A stretch of DNA of 64,000 bases. It comes from Asaia bogorensis_B (GTDB taxonomy: Bacteria; Pseudomonadota; Alphaproteobacteria; Acetobacterales; Acetobacteraceae). Of the stretch, positions 8,340 through 17,501 are shown piece after piece. Each line of letters starts with the position of its first letter. Position 1 is the first letter of the stretch. The notes below the pieces were generated by a model that ran no database searches, was not told the DNA's origin, and saw only the letters and a program-made list of their open reading frames with translations. The stretch lies in the NCBI RefSeq assembly GCF_900465315.1, contig NZ_UBIX01000010.1. One strand, given 5' to 3'. The translations under genes were made by a program, and so were the position numbers.

Positions 8340-9642
8340 CGACCGAATTTCTCACGCGTATCGAGGCTGCCGACCTTCTGACGCCGGTCGCGGCTTTCAT
8401 GAAGCTTTCCTCGCTGGTGCCCGCTCAGGCGGGTGGCGGTGAGGGGCGTCCATATCGTCTGCTGTTCGAAAGTGTCGAAGGCGGCGCCGCGCGTGGGCGA
8501 TATTCGGTGATAGCCCTGTTGCCGGATCTCGTCTGGCGCTGTGCTCATGGCGTTGCCTCAATCAACACTGCGCCGCACGACGCAGGGATCTGCACCTGCC
8601 CGATGGCGTAATGATGCGTCCGGGACTGTTTGCCGTGTTCGACTCGGTGCGGGACGAGCTGCACCTTGCCGTGCCCTTGCGCGAGGGCGGGATGAGCCGC
8701 GAGGCAGGTCTGGACCTGCTTGAGCGTGCCAGCAGGGCGCTCATAGCAGCGCCTCTCGACACAGCACCTGAGCTGCCGGAAGGCAGCGTTCTCGACGCTC
8801 CGGTTTCGACCATGACGGCAGATGCGTTCATGGACAAGGTGCGCAAGGCTCAGGATTATATTGCAGCCGGTGATGCGTTCCAGATTGTGCCGAGTCAGCG
8901 TTTCGAGGCGGCGTTTCCTCTGCCTGCACTGGCACTTTATCGTTCGCTGCGGCGTGTCAATCCTGCGCCGTTTCTGTTCCTTGTCGAGATGGATGGCTTC
9001 TCGCTCGTCGGTTCATCTCCTGAAATTCTCGTGCGGCTGCGCGATCAGGTTGTGACCGTGCGTCCCCTTGCCGGAACCCGTCCGCGGGGTGCGGATCGCG
9101 AGGAGGATGAACGCCTCGAAGCCGAGTTGCTGGCCGATGCCAAGGAACGTGCCGAACATCTGATGCTCATCGATCTGGGGCGTAATGACGTGGGTCGTGT
9201 GGCACGCATGGGGTCGGTCACGGTGCCGTCGTCCTTCGTGGTCGAGCGCTATAGCCATGTCATGCATATCTCTTCCACGGTGCAGGGCACGATTCGTCCC
9301 GAATGTGACGCGCTGGATGCGCTGTCCGCCGCTTTCCCGGCGGGAACACTGACGGGTGCTCCCAAGATCCGCGCCATGGAAATCATCGACGAGCTGGAAG
9401 TAACCCGGCGTGGTCCCTATTCGGGCTGCATCGGCTATGTCGGCGTTGATGGCGATATGGATACCTGTATCGGCCTTCGGATGGCGATCTTGCACGAGGG
9501 GCGGATGTATGTGCAGGCCGGATGTGGTGTCGTGGCCGACAGCGATCCCGCCAGTGAGGAAATGGAGACGCGACACAAGTCACGCGCCATTTTCCGTGCG
9601 GCGGAGCTGGCCGTGCTTCAGGCCAGCGGGGGTGGTGGCTGA
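8336..9642 (+). pseudogene. trpE: Anthranilate synthase component I, internally deleted and frame-shifted
   Basis: TrpE, with TrpG, converts chorismate and glutamine to anthranilate. The N-terminal part (8336 to about 8575) is normal, including the tryptophan-sensing region LLFESVEGG and GRYSVIALLPDLVW. It then runs into an unrelated tail and stops at 8609-8611. The TrpE reading resumes in another frame at about 8587 (DLHLPDGVMMRPGLF) and continues to 9642. The segment normally between them, about 65-70 residues that include the conserved GYLGYD-type motif, is absent. The frame arithmetic requires a loss of 3n+1 bases, near 200. Either the gene is inactive or the assembly is wrong here. Confidence 0.8.
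8611..9642 (+). CDS. C-terminal chorismate-binding fragment of trpE
   Basis: A 343-residue open frame that begins with ATG 8611 directly overlapping the stop of the N-terminal fragment (TAATG), so reinitiation could in principle translate it. It holds nearly the whole chorismate-binding domain: PLAGTRPRG, the LIDLGRNDVGRV segment, FPAGTLTGAPK and YSGCIGYVG. It lacks the N-terminal feedback domain and the linker. It is entered separately because it may be annotated as a gene on its own; I regard it as part of the broken trpE. Confidence 0.55.
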   Translation: MMRPGLFAVFDSVRDELHLAVPLREGGMSREAGLDLLERASRALIAAPLDTAPELPEGSVLDAPVSTMTADAFMDKVRKAQDYIAAGDAFQIVPSQRFEAAFPLPALALYRSLRRVNPAPFLFLVEMDGFSLVGSSPEILVRLRDQVVTVRPLAGTRPRGADREEDERLEAELLADAKERAEHLMLIDLGRNDVGRVARMGSVTVPSSFVVERYSHVMHISSTVQGTIRPECDALDALSAAFPAGTLTGAPKIRAMEIIDELEVTRRGPYSGCIGYVGVDGDMDTCIGLRMAILHEGRMYVQAGCGVVADSDPASEEMETRHKSRAIFRAAELAVLQASGGGG

Positions 9643-9716
9643 CGGGCTGAACCCCCGGAAAGTCAGGCATTGTAACGGAATTTGACCTTCACTCGAGACA
9701 TCGCCATCTTAGTGCC

Positions 9717-10313
9717 ATGATATTGCTGATCGATAACTACGACAGTTTCACCTTCAACCTTGTCCACCATTTCGGGGCACTGGGAGAGGCCTGTGACGTT
9801 CGTCGCAACGATGCCCTGAGTGTTGAGGAAGCCCTCGCCCTCCGCCCGGAAGCCATCGTGATTTCTCCCGGCCCATGCTCGCCCAACGAGGCCGGTATCT
9901 GTTGTGACCTGATCGCAGCGGCGGCACCGGATGTGCCCGTGCTGGGAGTCTGCCTTGGGCATCAGGCTATCGGGCAGGTTTTTGGCGCGACGGTCGTCCG
10001 TGCGCCTGTGCCGATGCACGGAAAGGTTGACGGCATACGTCATGACGGCACCGGGTTGTTTCATGGTCTTGCCAGCCCGACACAGGCGACACGCTATCAC
10101 AGTCTTACCCTGGCGCCCGAGACGATACCCGACACCCTTATCGTCAATGCCCGGTCGCAGGATGGTGTGATCATGGGCGTGCGTCATCGGACCCTGCCAG
10201 TCCATGGCGTGCAGTTCCATCCCGAGAGCATCGCTTCGGAAGATGGCCAGATGATGCTGGCCAATTTTCTCAACATCGCTCGTGCCGCTCGCCAGAAGTC
10301 GCAAGCAGCCTGA
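9717..10313 (+). CDS. trpG: Anthranilate synthase component II (glutamine amidotransferase)
   Basis: Supplies ammonia from glutamine to TrpE. The 198-residue class I amidotransferase has the N-terminal LIDNYDSFTFN motif, nucleophile Cys79 in GVCLGHQ and the His168/Glu170 pair in QFHPES. It may also serve para-aminobenzoate synthesis if shared with PabB. A 74-nt gap separates it from trpE, and trpD starts at the base after its stop. With trpE disrupted its main partner may be missing. Confidence 0.95.
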   Translation: MILLIDNYDSFTFNLVHHFGALGEACDVRRNDALSVEEALALRPEAIVISPGPCSPNEAGICCDLIAAAAPDVPVLGVCLGHQAIGQVFGATVVRAPVPMHGKVDGIRHDGTGLFHGLASPTQATRYHSLTLAPETIPDTLIVNARSQDGVIMGVRHRTLPVHGVQFHPESIASEDGQMMLANFLNIARAARQKSQAA

Positions 10314-11432
10314 ATGACAATGCAGTCTGGTCGTCTCAAACAGGTCATGGGTCGGCTCGCCGAGGGGCGGCGTCTCTCGGGGGAAGAGACCGAAGCACTC
10401 TTTACCCTCATCATGCAGGGCGAAGTGCCCGGCGAGCAGCTTGCAGCCATTCTCATGGCGCTTCGCTTGCGTGGCGAGACTGTCGACGAGCTGAGTGGTG
10501 CGGTGCGTGCCGTCCGGGCCTGCATGACAGCCCTGCCCAATGCTCCGGAAGGGGCAATGGATGTCTGCGGTACAGGGGGGGACGGGCTCGGCACGCTCAA
10601 TGTTTCCACCGCCGTTGCTTTCGTGCTTGCGGGTCTCGGTGTGCCGGTGGCCAAACACGGCAACCGCGCCCTGTCGTCCCGGGCGGGAGCAACAGACACG
10701 CTCATGGCACTGGGGATCGCCCCGTGCGAGGATCTGGGCGAGCAGACGCGCCGCCTGCGTGAAGGCCGTCTGGCTTTTCTCGCGGCCCCTCTGCATCATC
10801 CGGCCATGCGCCATGCCGCGCCGGTTAGGGGGGCACTTGGCTTTCGCACGATTTTCAATCTGATCGGGCCGCTCTGCAATCCAGCTGAAGTCCGCCGACA
10901 GATGATCGGTATCTACGACCAGCGTTGGCTGCGCCCCGTGATCGAGACTCTGGCATCGCTCGGTGCGGAGTGCGTGTGGGCCGTGCATGGCGAGACCGAT
11001 CTTGGCGGGAGTGACGAAATCACCCTCGCGGGCCTGTCGCACATTCATGCCTGGGATGAAGGGCGCTTTCTCGATCTTGTCCTGACACCGGATATGGCGG
11101 GACTGCCGCACCGCCCCATCGCAGCGATTGCGGGCGGTGACCCCACCCATAATGCCAGCAAACTGCTCGACATGCTCTCCGGCCAGGAGGGCGCGTATCG
11201 TGACACCGTGCTCCTCAACACGGCTGTCGCCCTGCATGTCTCTGGCCGTTTCCCCATTCTTGAAAACGCGTCGATCGTCCCCACTCTTCTTCGCAGGAAT
11301 GTCGAGGTCGCCGCCCATGCCATCGATACAGGGTTGGCCCTGTCGGCCCTCGTTCAGGCGCAGAAGCAGGCGCCCGATTCTGCCGTTGCGGTGCACCCCT
11401 CCCATTTGATCCAGACGTCAGGCTTGAAATGA
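10314..11432 (+). CDS. trpD: Anthranilate phosphoribosyltransferase
   Basis: Transfers phosphoribose from PRPP to anthranilate. The 372-residue protein shows the PRPP/Mg site CGTGGDG (85-91), NVST (96-99) and KHGNRALSSRAGATD (114-128). ATG 10314 directly abuts the trpG stop; a second Met at codon 3 is an alternative. It is slightly longer than the common ~340 residues because of C-terminal residues. Its stop overlaps trpC as ATGA. Confidence 0.96.
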   Translation: MTMQSGRLKQVMGRLAEGRRLSGEETEALFTLIMQGEVPGEQLAAILMALRLRGETVDELSGAVRAVRACMTALPNAPEGAMDVCGTGGDGLGTLNVSTAVAFVLAGLGVPVAKHGNRALSSRAGATDTLMALGIAPCEDLGEQTRRLREGRLAFLAAPLHHPAMRHAAPVRGALGFRTIFNLIGPLCNPAEVRRQMIGIYDQRWLRPVIETLASLGAECVWAVHGETDLGGSDEITLAGLSHIHAWDEGRFLDLVLTPDMAGLPHRPIAAIAGGDPTHNASKLLDMLSGQEGAYRDTVLLNTAVALHVSGRFPILENASIVPTLLRRNVEVAAHAIDTGLALSALVQAQKQAPDSAVAVHPSHLIQTSGLK

Positions 11433-12340
11433 CCGATCATTCGTCCACTCCCACGCATGACACGCCCGCCGGCTTTCCTGATGTCCAGGTGCCCGGAACC
11501 ATTGTGCAGGAAGAGACCGCATTGCCCGTTTCCGGCGTGGACATGCCGGATGTTCTGGCTCGTATCTGCGCCCGGACGCGCATCGATGTCGAACAGCGCT
11601 CACAGATCATGCCGCTCAAGGAAATCACGGCTCGCGCCCGCGAGGTCAGTGTACCTACGCGTGGTTTCGGTCAGGCGCTCAAGCAGATGGCGGCCGATCG
11701 GCGTGTCGGGCTGATTGCTGAAATCAAGAAAGCCTCGCCTTCGGCTGGAATTCTACGGCCGGATTTTGACCCGGTTGGCATTGCTAAGGCTTACGAGGCG
11801 GCAGGCGCGATCTGCCTTTCGATCCTGACTGAAGGTTCGTGTTTCCATGGGTCGATCGAGGATCTCAAGGCGGTCAAGGAAATCTGCCCTCTGCCGATCC
11901 TGCGCAAGGATTTCATCCTTGAGCCCTGGCAGGTGCATGAAAGCCGCTTGATCGGTGCGGATTGCATCCTGATCATTCTCTCGGCTCTGACCGATGCCGA
12001 GGCTGCCGAACTCATCGCCCTTGCCCGTGGTCTCGATATGGACGTGCTGTGCGAGGTGCATGATGAGGCCGAACTCAACCGGGCACTTGCGCTCGACACC
12101 TCGCTTATCGGGATCAACAACCGCAACCTGCGCACGCTCGTGACCGATCTGGACACGACAGCCAAGCTTGCCCCGCTGGTTCCACCCGATCGTATCCTCG
12201 TTTCCGAGAGCGGTATCCGCACACTCGAAGATGTGACGCGTGTGGGTGAGGTAGGGGCCAGCGGCGTGCTCGTTGGCGAGAGTCTCCTGCGCGAACAGGA
12301 TCCTGGCATCGCCGCCCGCCGTCTGCTCGGCACGCTCTAA
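11429..12340 (+). CDS. trpC: Indole-3-glycerol phosphate synthase
   Basis: Closes the indole ring in tryptophan synthesis. The barrel (about residues 40-303) shows IAEIKKASPSAG, LRKDFI, CEVHDE, IGINNRNL and VSESGI, covering the catalytic Lys and Glu positions of the family. The ATGA overlap with trpD supports the start at 11429, which gives a 38-residue Thr/Pro-rich N-terminal extension; ATG 11543 would give the usual family length. No trpF, trpB or trpA follows here. Confidence 0.95.
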   Translation: MTDHSSTPTHDTPAGFPDVQVPGTIVQEETALPVSGVDMPDVLARICARTRIDVEQRSQIMPLKEITARAREVSVPTRGFGQALKQMAADRRVGLIAEIKKASPSAGILRPDFDPVGIAKAYEAAGAICLSILTEGSCFHGSIEDLKAVKEICPLPILRKDFILEPWQVHESRLIGADCILIILSALTDAEAAELIALARGLDMDVLCEVHDEAELNRALALDTSLIGINNRNLRTLVTDLDTTAKLAPLVPPDRILVSESGIRTLEDVTRVGEVGASGVLVGESLLREQDPGIAARRLLGTL

Positions 12341-12378
12341 CGCACATATTAACAGCCCGGGTTGTGGACTTGCTCAAC

Positions 12379-12419
12379 GGGACTGGTAAATACCGGTCCC
12401 TGAGTTGTGCATGACACAA
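12379..12419 (+). promoter_or_regulatory. Tandem inverted repeats upstream of pdhA
   Basis: A 9-bp stem with one G-U pair and an AAAT loop (12379-12400) is followed 4 nt later by TTGTG-N5-CACAA (12405-12419). They occupy the 104-nt gap between trpC and pdhA. The first could end the trp transcript, though there is no U-tract; the second looks like a dyad operator near the pdhA ribosome site. Both roles are inference. Confidence 0.4.
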
Positions 12420-12444
12420 CGATCTGGCCCAGGAGATACTCAGC

Positions 12445-13467
12445 ATGTCCGGCAAAGCCCATAAGGGAGCGGCTCAGCCGCTCGCCGATCACAACGGACC
12501 GATCCTGCCACTGGAGACCGTGCGCACGGCATATCGCGATATGCTTTTGCTGCGCCGCTTCGAGGAAAAGGCCGGACAGCTTTACGGCATGGGTCTGATT
12601 GGCGGTTTCTGCCATCTCTATATCGGTCAGGAAGCGGTCATCGTCGGTATGTCTCTGGCGATGAAGCCGGGCGACAAGATCGTGACCTCCTACCGTGATC
12701 ACGCGCATATGCTGATGATGGGCATGAGCCCCGGCGGTGTGATGGCCGAGCTGACCGGACGCAAGGACGGTTATTCGCATGGCAAGGGCGGCTCCATGCA
12801 CATGTTCTCGCGCGAGAAGAATTTTTATGGCGGTCATGGCATCGTGGGCGCACAGGTAGCCATCGGCACCGGTCTGGCCTTTGCCAACAAGTATCGCGGG
12901 ACCGATGAAGTGGGCGTTGCCTATTTCGGCGAAGGTGCTGCCCAGCAGGGGCAGGTCTATGAGAGCTTCAATCTCGCCGCCCTGCACAAGCTGCCTTGCA
13001 TCTATGTGATCGAAAACAACCGCTATGGTATGGGCACGAGCGTCGAGCGTTCCAGTGCTGCGGCTCACAACCTGTCCGAAATCGGAGCGCCCTGGAAGAT
13101 TCCGGGCCGCAAGGTGGATGGCATGGATCTGTTTGCCGTGCATGAGGCGGCTCAGGAAGCTGTAGCGCATTGCCGTGCAGGCAAGGGGCCGTTCCTGCTC
13201 GAGATGGAAACCTATCGCTATCGCGGCCACTCCATGTCCGACCCTGCGCGTTATCGCGACCGCTCGGAAGTGGAAGAAATGCGCCGCACGCGTGATCCCA
13301 TCGAGGCGCTGCACAAGCTGCTATCCGAGAAGGGTACGACAGACGAGGCGTTCAAGGAGATCGACGCAGAAGTGAAGCAGATCGTCAATGACGCTGCCGA
13401 GTTCGCGCAGAACAGCCCCGAGCCCGATCTCTCTGAACTTTGGACCGATATTCTGGTGGAGGCGTAA
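12445..13467 (+). CDS. pdhA: Pyruvate dehydrogenase E1 component, alpha subunit
   Basis: Thiamine-diphosphate-dependent subunit that decarboxylates pyruvate and reductively acetylates the lipoyl arm. The 340-residue protein has the ThDP motif from FGEG (161-164) to NN (191-192) and the YRGHSMSDPARYR phosphorylation-loop-type segment near 264. An AGGAG ribosome site precedes the ATG. It heads pdhA-pdhB-pdhC-lpd-lipA-ratA, with short gaps throughout, indicating one operon. Confidence 0.97.
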   Translation: MSGKAHKGAAQPLADHNGPILPLETVRTAYRDMLLLRRFEEKAGQLYGMGLIGGFCHLYIGQEAVIVGMSLAMKPGDKIVTSYRDHAHMLMMGMSPGGVMAELTGRKDGYSHGKGGSMHMFSREKNFYGGHGIVGAQVAIGTGLAFANKYRGTDEVGVAYFGEGAAQQGQVYESFNLAALHKLPCIYVIENNRYGMGTSVERSSAAAHNLSEIGAPWKIPGRKVDGMDLFAVHEAAQEAVAHCRAGKGPFLLEMETYRYRGHSMSDPARYRDRSEVEEMRRTRDPIEALHKLLSEKGTTDEAFKEIDAEVKQIVNDAAEFAQNSPEPDLSELWTDILVEA

Positions 13468-13470
13468 GTT

Positions 13471-14817
13471 ATGGCCGCTCCTGTTCTCATGCCGGCTCTT
13501 TCGCCTACCATGACCGAAGGCACGATTTCGAAATGGACCCGCAAGGCGGGTGACAAGATCAATTCCGGTGACGTCATTGCCGAGATCGAAACCGACAAGG
13601 CTACGATGGAAGTCGAGGCGGTCGATAGCGGTATCCTGGCAAAGATCCTCGTGCCGGAAGGCACCGAGAATGTTGCCGTGAACACGCAGATCGCGATCAT
13701 CGCAGAAGAGGGCGAGGATATCTCGGCGCTGGAAAACGGCCCGGCCCCCGCCCAGACGACCCCGGCTCAGACCGCAGTTGAGGAAAAGGCTCCCCAGAAG
13801 CCGCAGGAACTGGTGGCGACACCGGACCGCGAATGGGGAGAGACCTCGGTTATCACGGTGCGTGAGGCCCTGCGTGATGCGATGGCCGCAGAGCTGCGTC
13901 GTGATGACGATGTATTCCTGCTCGGTGAGGAAGTCGCCCAGTATCAGGGCGCCTACAAGATCAGTCAGGGGCTGCTCGACGAATTCGGTGAGCGTCGCAT
14001 CATCGATACACCGATCACCGAGCATGGCTTCACCGGTATGGCCGTCGGTGCCGCTCTGACAGGCCTGAAGCCGATCGTGGAGTTCATGACCATGAACTTC
14101 GCCATGCAGGCGATCGACCACATCATCAATTCCGCCGCCAAGACGCTCTATATGTCGGGTGGACAGATGGGCTGTCCCATCGTGTTCCGCGGCCCGAACG
14201 GTGCAGCAGCGCGTGTAGGTGCGCAGCACTCGCAGTGCTATGCCAGCTGGTACGCCCATGTGCCCGGTCTGAAGGTCGTTGCCCCCTGGTCGTCAGAGGA
14301 TGCCAAGGGCCTGCTGCGTGCGGCCATTCGCGATCCGAACCCGGTGATCGTTCTAGAAAACGAGATCCTGTACGGACAGAAATTCCCGTGCCCGGTGGAT
14401 GAGGAGTTCATTCTGCCCATCGGCAAGGCGAAGATCGAACGCGAGGGCAAGGACGTTACACTGGTGGCGTTCTCGATCATGGTTGGTGTGGCGCTCGAAG
14501 CCGCTGCCAAGCTGGCCGAGCAGGGCATCGAGGCGGAGGTGATCAACCTGCGCAGCATCCGTCCGCTCGATACCGAGACGATTATCAACAGCGTCAAGAA
14601 GACAAGCCGTATCGTGTCGGTTGAGGAAGGCTGGCCCGTGGCTGGCATTGGCGCCGAAATCTGCACAGTGGCCTGTGAGCAGGCGTTTGATTATCTCGAT
14701 GCCCCGCCTGCGCGCGTCTGTGGTCTGGATATTCCGCTGCCCTACGCCGCCAATCTCGAAAAACATGCGCTTCCGCAGCCTGACTGGGTGGTGGACGCGG
14801 TTCGCAAACTGTTCTGA
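13471..14817 (+). CDS. pdhB: Pyruvate dehydrogenase E1 component, beta subunit, with lipoyl domain
   Basis: Second half of the heterotetrameric E1. The 448-residue protein has an N-terminal lipoyl domain (about 1-80, lipoylated Lys43 in ETDKATMEVEA), an Ala/Pro/Gln linker (about 88-115) and the E1 beta transketolase-like region from about 125. E1 beta with its own lipoyl domain is a known alphaproteobacterial arrangement. The lipoyl domain closely resembles that of E2 encoded next to it, suggesting duplication within the operon. Confidence 0.97.
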   Translation: MAAPVLMPALSPTMTEGTISKWTRKAGDKINSGDVIAEIETDKATMEVEAVDSGILAKILVPEGTENVAVNTQIAIIAEEGEDISALENGPAPAQTTPAQTAVEEKAPQKPQELVATPDREWGETSVITVREALRDAMAAELRRDDDVFLLGEEVAQYQGAYKISQGLLDEFGERRIIDTPITEHGFTGMAVGAALTGLKPIVEFMTMNFAMQAIDHIINSAAKTLYMSGGQMGCPIVFRGPNGAAARVGAQHSQCYASWYAHVPGLKVVAPWSSEDAKGLLRAAIRDPNPVIVLENEILYGQKFPCPVDEEFILPIGKAKIEREGKDVTLVAFSIMVGVALEAAAKLAEQGIEAEVINLRSIRPLDTETIINSVKKTSRIVSVEEGWPVAGIGAEICTVACEQAFDYLDAPPARVCGLDIPLPYAANLEKHALPQPDWVVDAVRKLF

Positions 14818-14829
14818 GGGGCTGCGACC

Positions 14830-16092
14830 ATGGCTACCAATATCCTGATGCCCGCTCTTTCTCCGACCATGACCGAGGGTACGCTCTCGCGCTGGCTGAA
14901 GAAGGAAGGCGATACAGTCAAGTCAGGCGATCTGATTGCCGAGATCGAGACCGACAAGGCCACGATGGAAGTCGAGGCCGTCGATGAGGGCATTCTCGGT
15001 CGTATCGTCGTACCGGAAGGCAGCGAGGGGGTGAAGGTCAATTCGCCCATCGCCATTTTGGTTGAGGAAGGCGAGGCTGTGCCTGACGCCGTCGAGTCGG
15101 CCCCGGCGCAGAAAGCCGCACCTGCCCCCGAGACGGCCTCACAGGCGACCGTGCAATCGGCTCCCGCCCAAGCCCCGGCTGCGCCCGCGCAGCCTCAGGC
15201 CGCGCCGGTGGCGGCATCTCACGGCAAGCGCGTTTTCGCCTCACCACTGGCACGTCGCATTGCCACGCAGAAGGGTATCGATCTCGCTGCGCTGAAGGGA
15301 ACAGGCCCTAACGGCCGTATCCTGCGTCGCGACGTCGAGAACGCGAAGCCTGCTGAGGCTTCGGCAACGGTGACGGCTGCGGGTTCCGCTCCGGCTGAAG
15401 CTAGGCGTGTGCCGAATTCGTCCATGCGCAAGGTGATTGCGCGTCGTCTCAGTGAGTCGAAGCAGAACGTTCCGCATTTCTATGTCTCGGTCGATATCGA
15501 GCTTGATGCGTTGCTTGCCCTGCGTGGCCAGCTCAATGCAGCATCACCCAGCGAGGGTGAGGGGCAGTTCAAGATCTCTGTCAATGACATGATGATCAAG
15601 GCTGTGGCTCTGGCCCTGCGCGATTCTCCCGGCCTGAACGTCCAGTTCACCGAAGCCGAAACGCTGCATTTCCCCGACATCGATATCTCGATGGCGGTCT
15701 CGATTCCTGATGGCCTGATCACACCGATCATCCGTCAGGCGGATCGCAAGACCCTGCGTGAAATCAGTGAGCAGGCGCGTGATCTGGCCAAGCGTGCCCG
15801 TGACGGCAAGCTCAAGCCGGAAGAATTCCAGGGCGGCACGTTCTCGATTTCCAATATGGGCATGTTTGGCGTGCGTGAATTCGCCGCCATCATCAACCCG
15901 CCCCAGGCCGGTATTCTGGCCATTGCCGCTGGTGAGAAGCGCGCCGTTGTGCGTGGCGATCAGCTTGCGGTTGCCACTGTCATGACAGCCACCCTCTCTG
16001 TTGACCATCGTGCGGTCGATGGAGCACTCGGTGCGAAATGGCTCAATGCCCTGCGTGACATCGTGCAAAACCCCTATCGACTGGTGATCTGA
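14830..16092 (+). CDS. pdhC: Pyruvate dehydrogenase E2, dihydrolipoamide acetyltransferase
   Basis: Core acetyltransferase of the complex. The 420-residue product has one lipoyl domain (about 1-80, Lys43), an Ala/Pro-rich linker (about 88-130), a peripheral subunit-binding domain (about 134-171, VFASPLARRIA to NGRILRRDVE) and the catalytic domain, with His393 and Asp397 in DHRAVDG. It keeps a single lipoyl domain, with the second one carried by E1 beta. Confidence 0.97.
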   Translation: MATNILMPALSPTMTEGTLSRWLKKEGDTVKSGDLIAEIETDKATMEVEAVDEGILGRIVVPEGSEGVKVNSPIAILVEEGEAVPDAVESAPAQKAAPAPETASQATVQSAPAQAPAAPAQPQAAPVAASHGKRVFASPLARRIATQKGIDLAALKGTGPNGRILRRDVENAKPAEASATVTAAGSAPAEARRVPNSSMRKVIARRLSESKQNVPHFYVSVDIELDALLALRGQLNAASPSEGEGQFKISVNDMMIKAVALALRDSPGLNVQFTEAETLHFPDIDISMAVSIPDGLITPIIRQADRKTLREISEQARDLAKRARDGKLKPEEFQGGTFSISNMGMFGVREFAAIINPPQAGILAIAAGEKRAVVRGDQLAVATVMTATLSVDHRAVDGALGAKWLNALRDIVQNPYRLVI

Positions 16093-16095
16093 CCC

Positions 16096-17499
16096 ATGGA
16101 CAAATTCGATCTGATCGTCGTGGGCGGCGGGCCGGGCGGCTATGTCGCTGCCCTGCGCGCCGCGCAGCTTGGCAAGAATGTCGCTGTGGTCGAAAGCACC
16201 CATCTGGGGGGCATCTGCCTTAACTGGGGCTGCATCCCGACCAAGGCGTTGCTGCGGGCGTCCGAGCTCAATCATCAGCTGCACAATCTTGCCGAGTTCG
16301 GCTTCAGCGCCGAAAAGGTGAGTTTCGACATCGAGAAGGTGGTGGCGCGCTCGCGTGCCGTGTCCCGTCAGCTGTCGCGCGGTGTGGCGGGATTGCTGAA
16401 AAAGGCCAAGGTCAAGGTTTACGATGGCCGCGCCAAGCTCGCCGGCCGCGATGGCAAGGCGCATGTCGTGGCCATTAGCAAGGATGGCAAGGAAACCGGT
16501 CGTATTGCTGCGCCCGACGTGATTTTGGCAACAGGCGCCCGCGCCCGCCATTTCCCCGGGCTCGAGCCCGACGGGAAACTGGTCTGGACCTATCGCGAGG
16601 CGATGGTGCCCAAGGAACTGCCAAAGCGCCTTCTGGTCATCGGATCCGGGGCGATTGGCGTCGAGTTCGCGTCGTTCTATCGCAATATGGGCGCGGAAGT
16701 GACCATTGCCGAAGTGGCCGATCGTATCATGATTGCCGAAGATGCCGAAATCAGCGCCATGGCGCAGAAGGCCTTCGAGAAGCAGGGCATCAAGGTGCTG
16801 ACTGGCGCCAAGGTTGGCGCGCTCGACAAGAAGGATGGCACCGTCTCGACCCGGATCACGACGGCATCGGGCACGACCGATCTCGTTGTCGACAAGGTCA
16901 TTCTGGCGGTTGGTATTGTCGGGAATGTGGAAGACCTCGGCCTCGAGCAGACCAAGGTCAAGGTCGACAAGACCCATATCATTGTCGATGAGTTCTGCCG
17001 CACCGGCGAGCCGGGCCTGTGGGCCATCGGAGACGTGGCGGGTGCGCCATGGCTGGCACACAAGGCCAGCCATGAGGGTGTGATTTGCGTCGAGAAGATA
17101 GCAGGCCACGATCCCGAGCCGCTTCATCCGCTCAATATTCCGGGCTGCACCTATAGCCGCCCCCAGGTGGCGTCGGTGGGGCTGACCGAGGAAAAAGCCA
17201 AGGCAACCGGACGCAAGCTCAAGATTGGCCGGTTCCCGTTCCTCGCTAATGGCAAGGCGTTGGCCATGGGCGAGCCGGATGGCCTGACCAAAACCATCTT
17301 CGATGCTGAAACCGGCGAATTGCTCGGCGCGCACATGATCGGCGCTGAAGTGACGGAGATGATTCAGGGCTATGTGATCGCCCGCACATCCGAACTCACC
17401 GAGGCCGAGCTGAAGGAGACGGTTTTCCCGCATCCGACAATCTCGGAAACGATGCATGAGTCAGTCCTTGCAGCCTGGGGTGGAGCACTCCACTTCTAG
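16096..17499 (+). CDS. lpdA: Dihydrolipoamide dehydrogenase (E3)
   Basis: Flavoprotein that reoxidises dihydrolipoamide and passes electrons to NAD+. At 467 residues it has family length. Visible are the FAD dinucleotide fold GGGPGGYVAA (10-19), the redox disulfide Cys41/Cys46 in GGICLNWGCIPTK, the NAD fold VIGSGAIGVEFA, and the C-terminal His446/Glu451 dyad in HPTISE. It may also serve 2-oxoglutarate dehydrogenase or glycine cleavage if those lack their own E3. Confidence 0.97.
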   Translation: MDKFDLIVVGGGPGGYVAALRAAQLGKNVAVVESTHLGGICLNWGCIPTKALLRASELNHQLHNLAEFGFSAEKVSFDIEKVVARSRAVSRQLSRGVAGLLKKAKVKVYDGRAKLAGRDGKAHVVAISKDGKETGRIAAPDVILATGARARHFPGLEPDGKLVWTYREAMVPKELPKRLLVIGSGAIGVEFASFYRNMGAEVTIAEVADRIMIAEDAEISAMAQKAFEKQGIKVLTGAKVGALDKKDGTVSTRITTASGTTDLVVDKVILAVGIVGNVEDLGLEQTKVKVDKTHIIVDEFCRTGEPGLWAIGDVAGAPWLAHKASHEGVICVEKIAGHDPEPLHPLNIPGCTYSRPQVASVGLTEEKAKATGRKLKIGRFPFLANGKALAMGEPDGLTKTIFDAETGELLGAHMIGAEVTEMIQGYVIARTSELTEAELKETVFPHPTISETMHESVLAAWGGALHF

Positions 17500-17501
17500 T
17501 C

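Noticed and set aside
9663..11405. 580-codon open frame antisense to trpG and trpD
   Set aside because: The plus-strand genes are certain; the antisense protein is His/Arg-rich with no recognisable domain.
15544..17457. 637-codon open frame antisense to pdhC and lpdA
   Set aside because: Fully covered by two well-supported genes; composition is that of a complement shadow.
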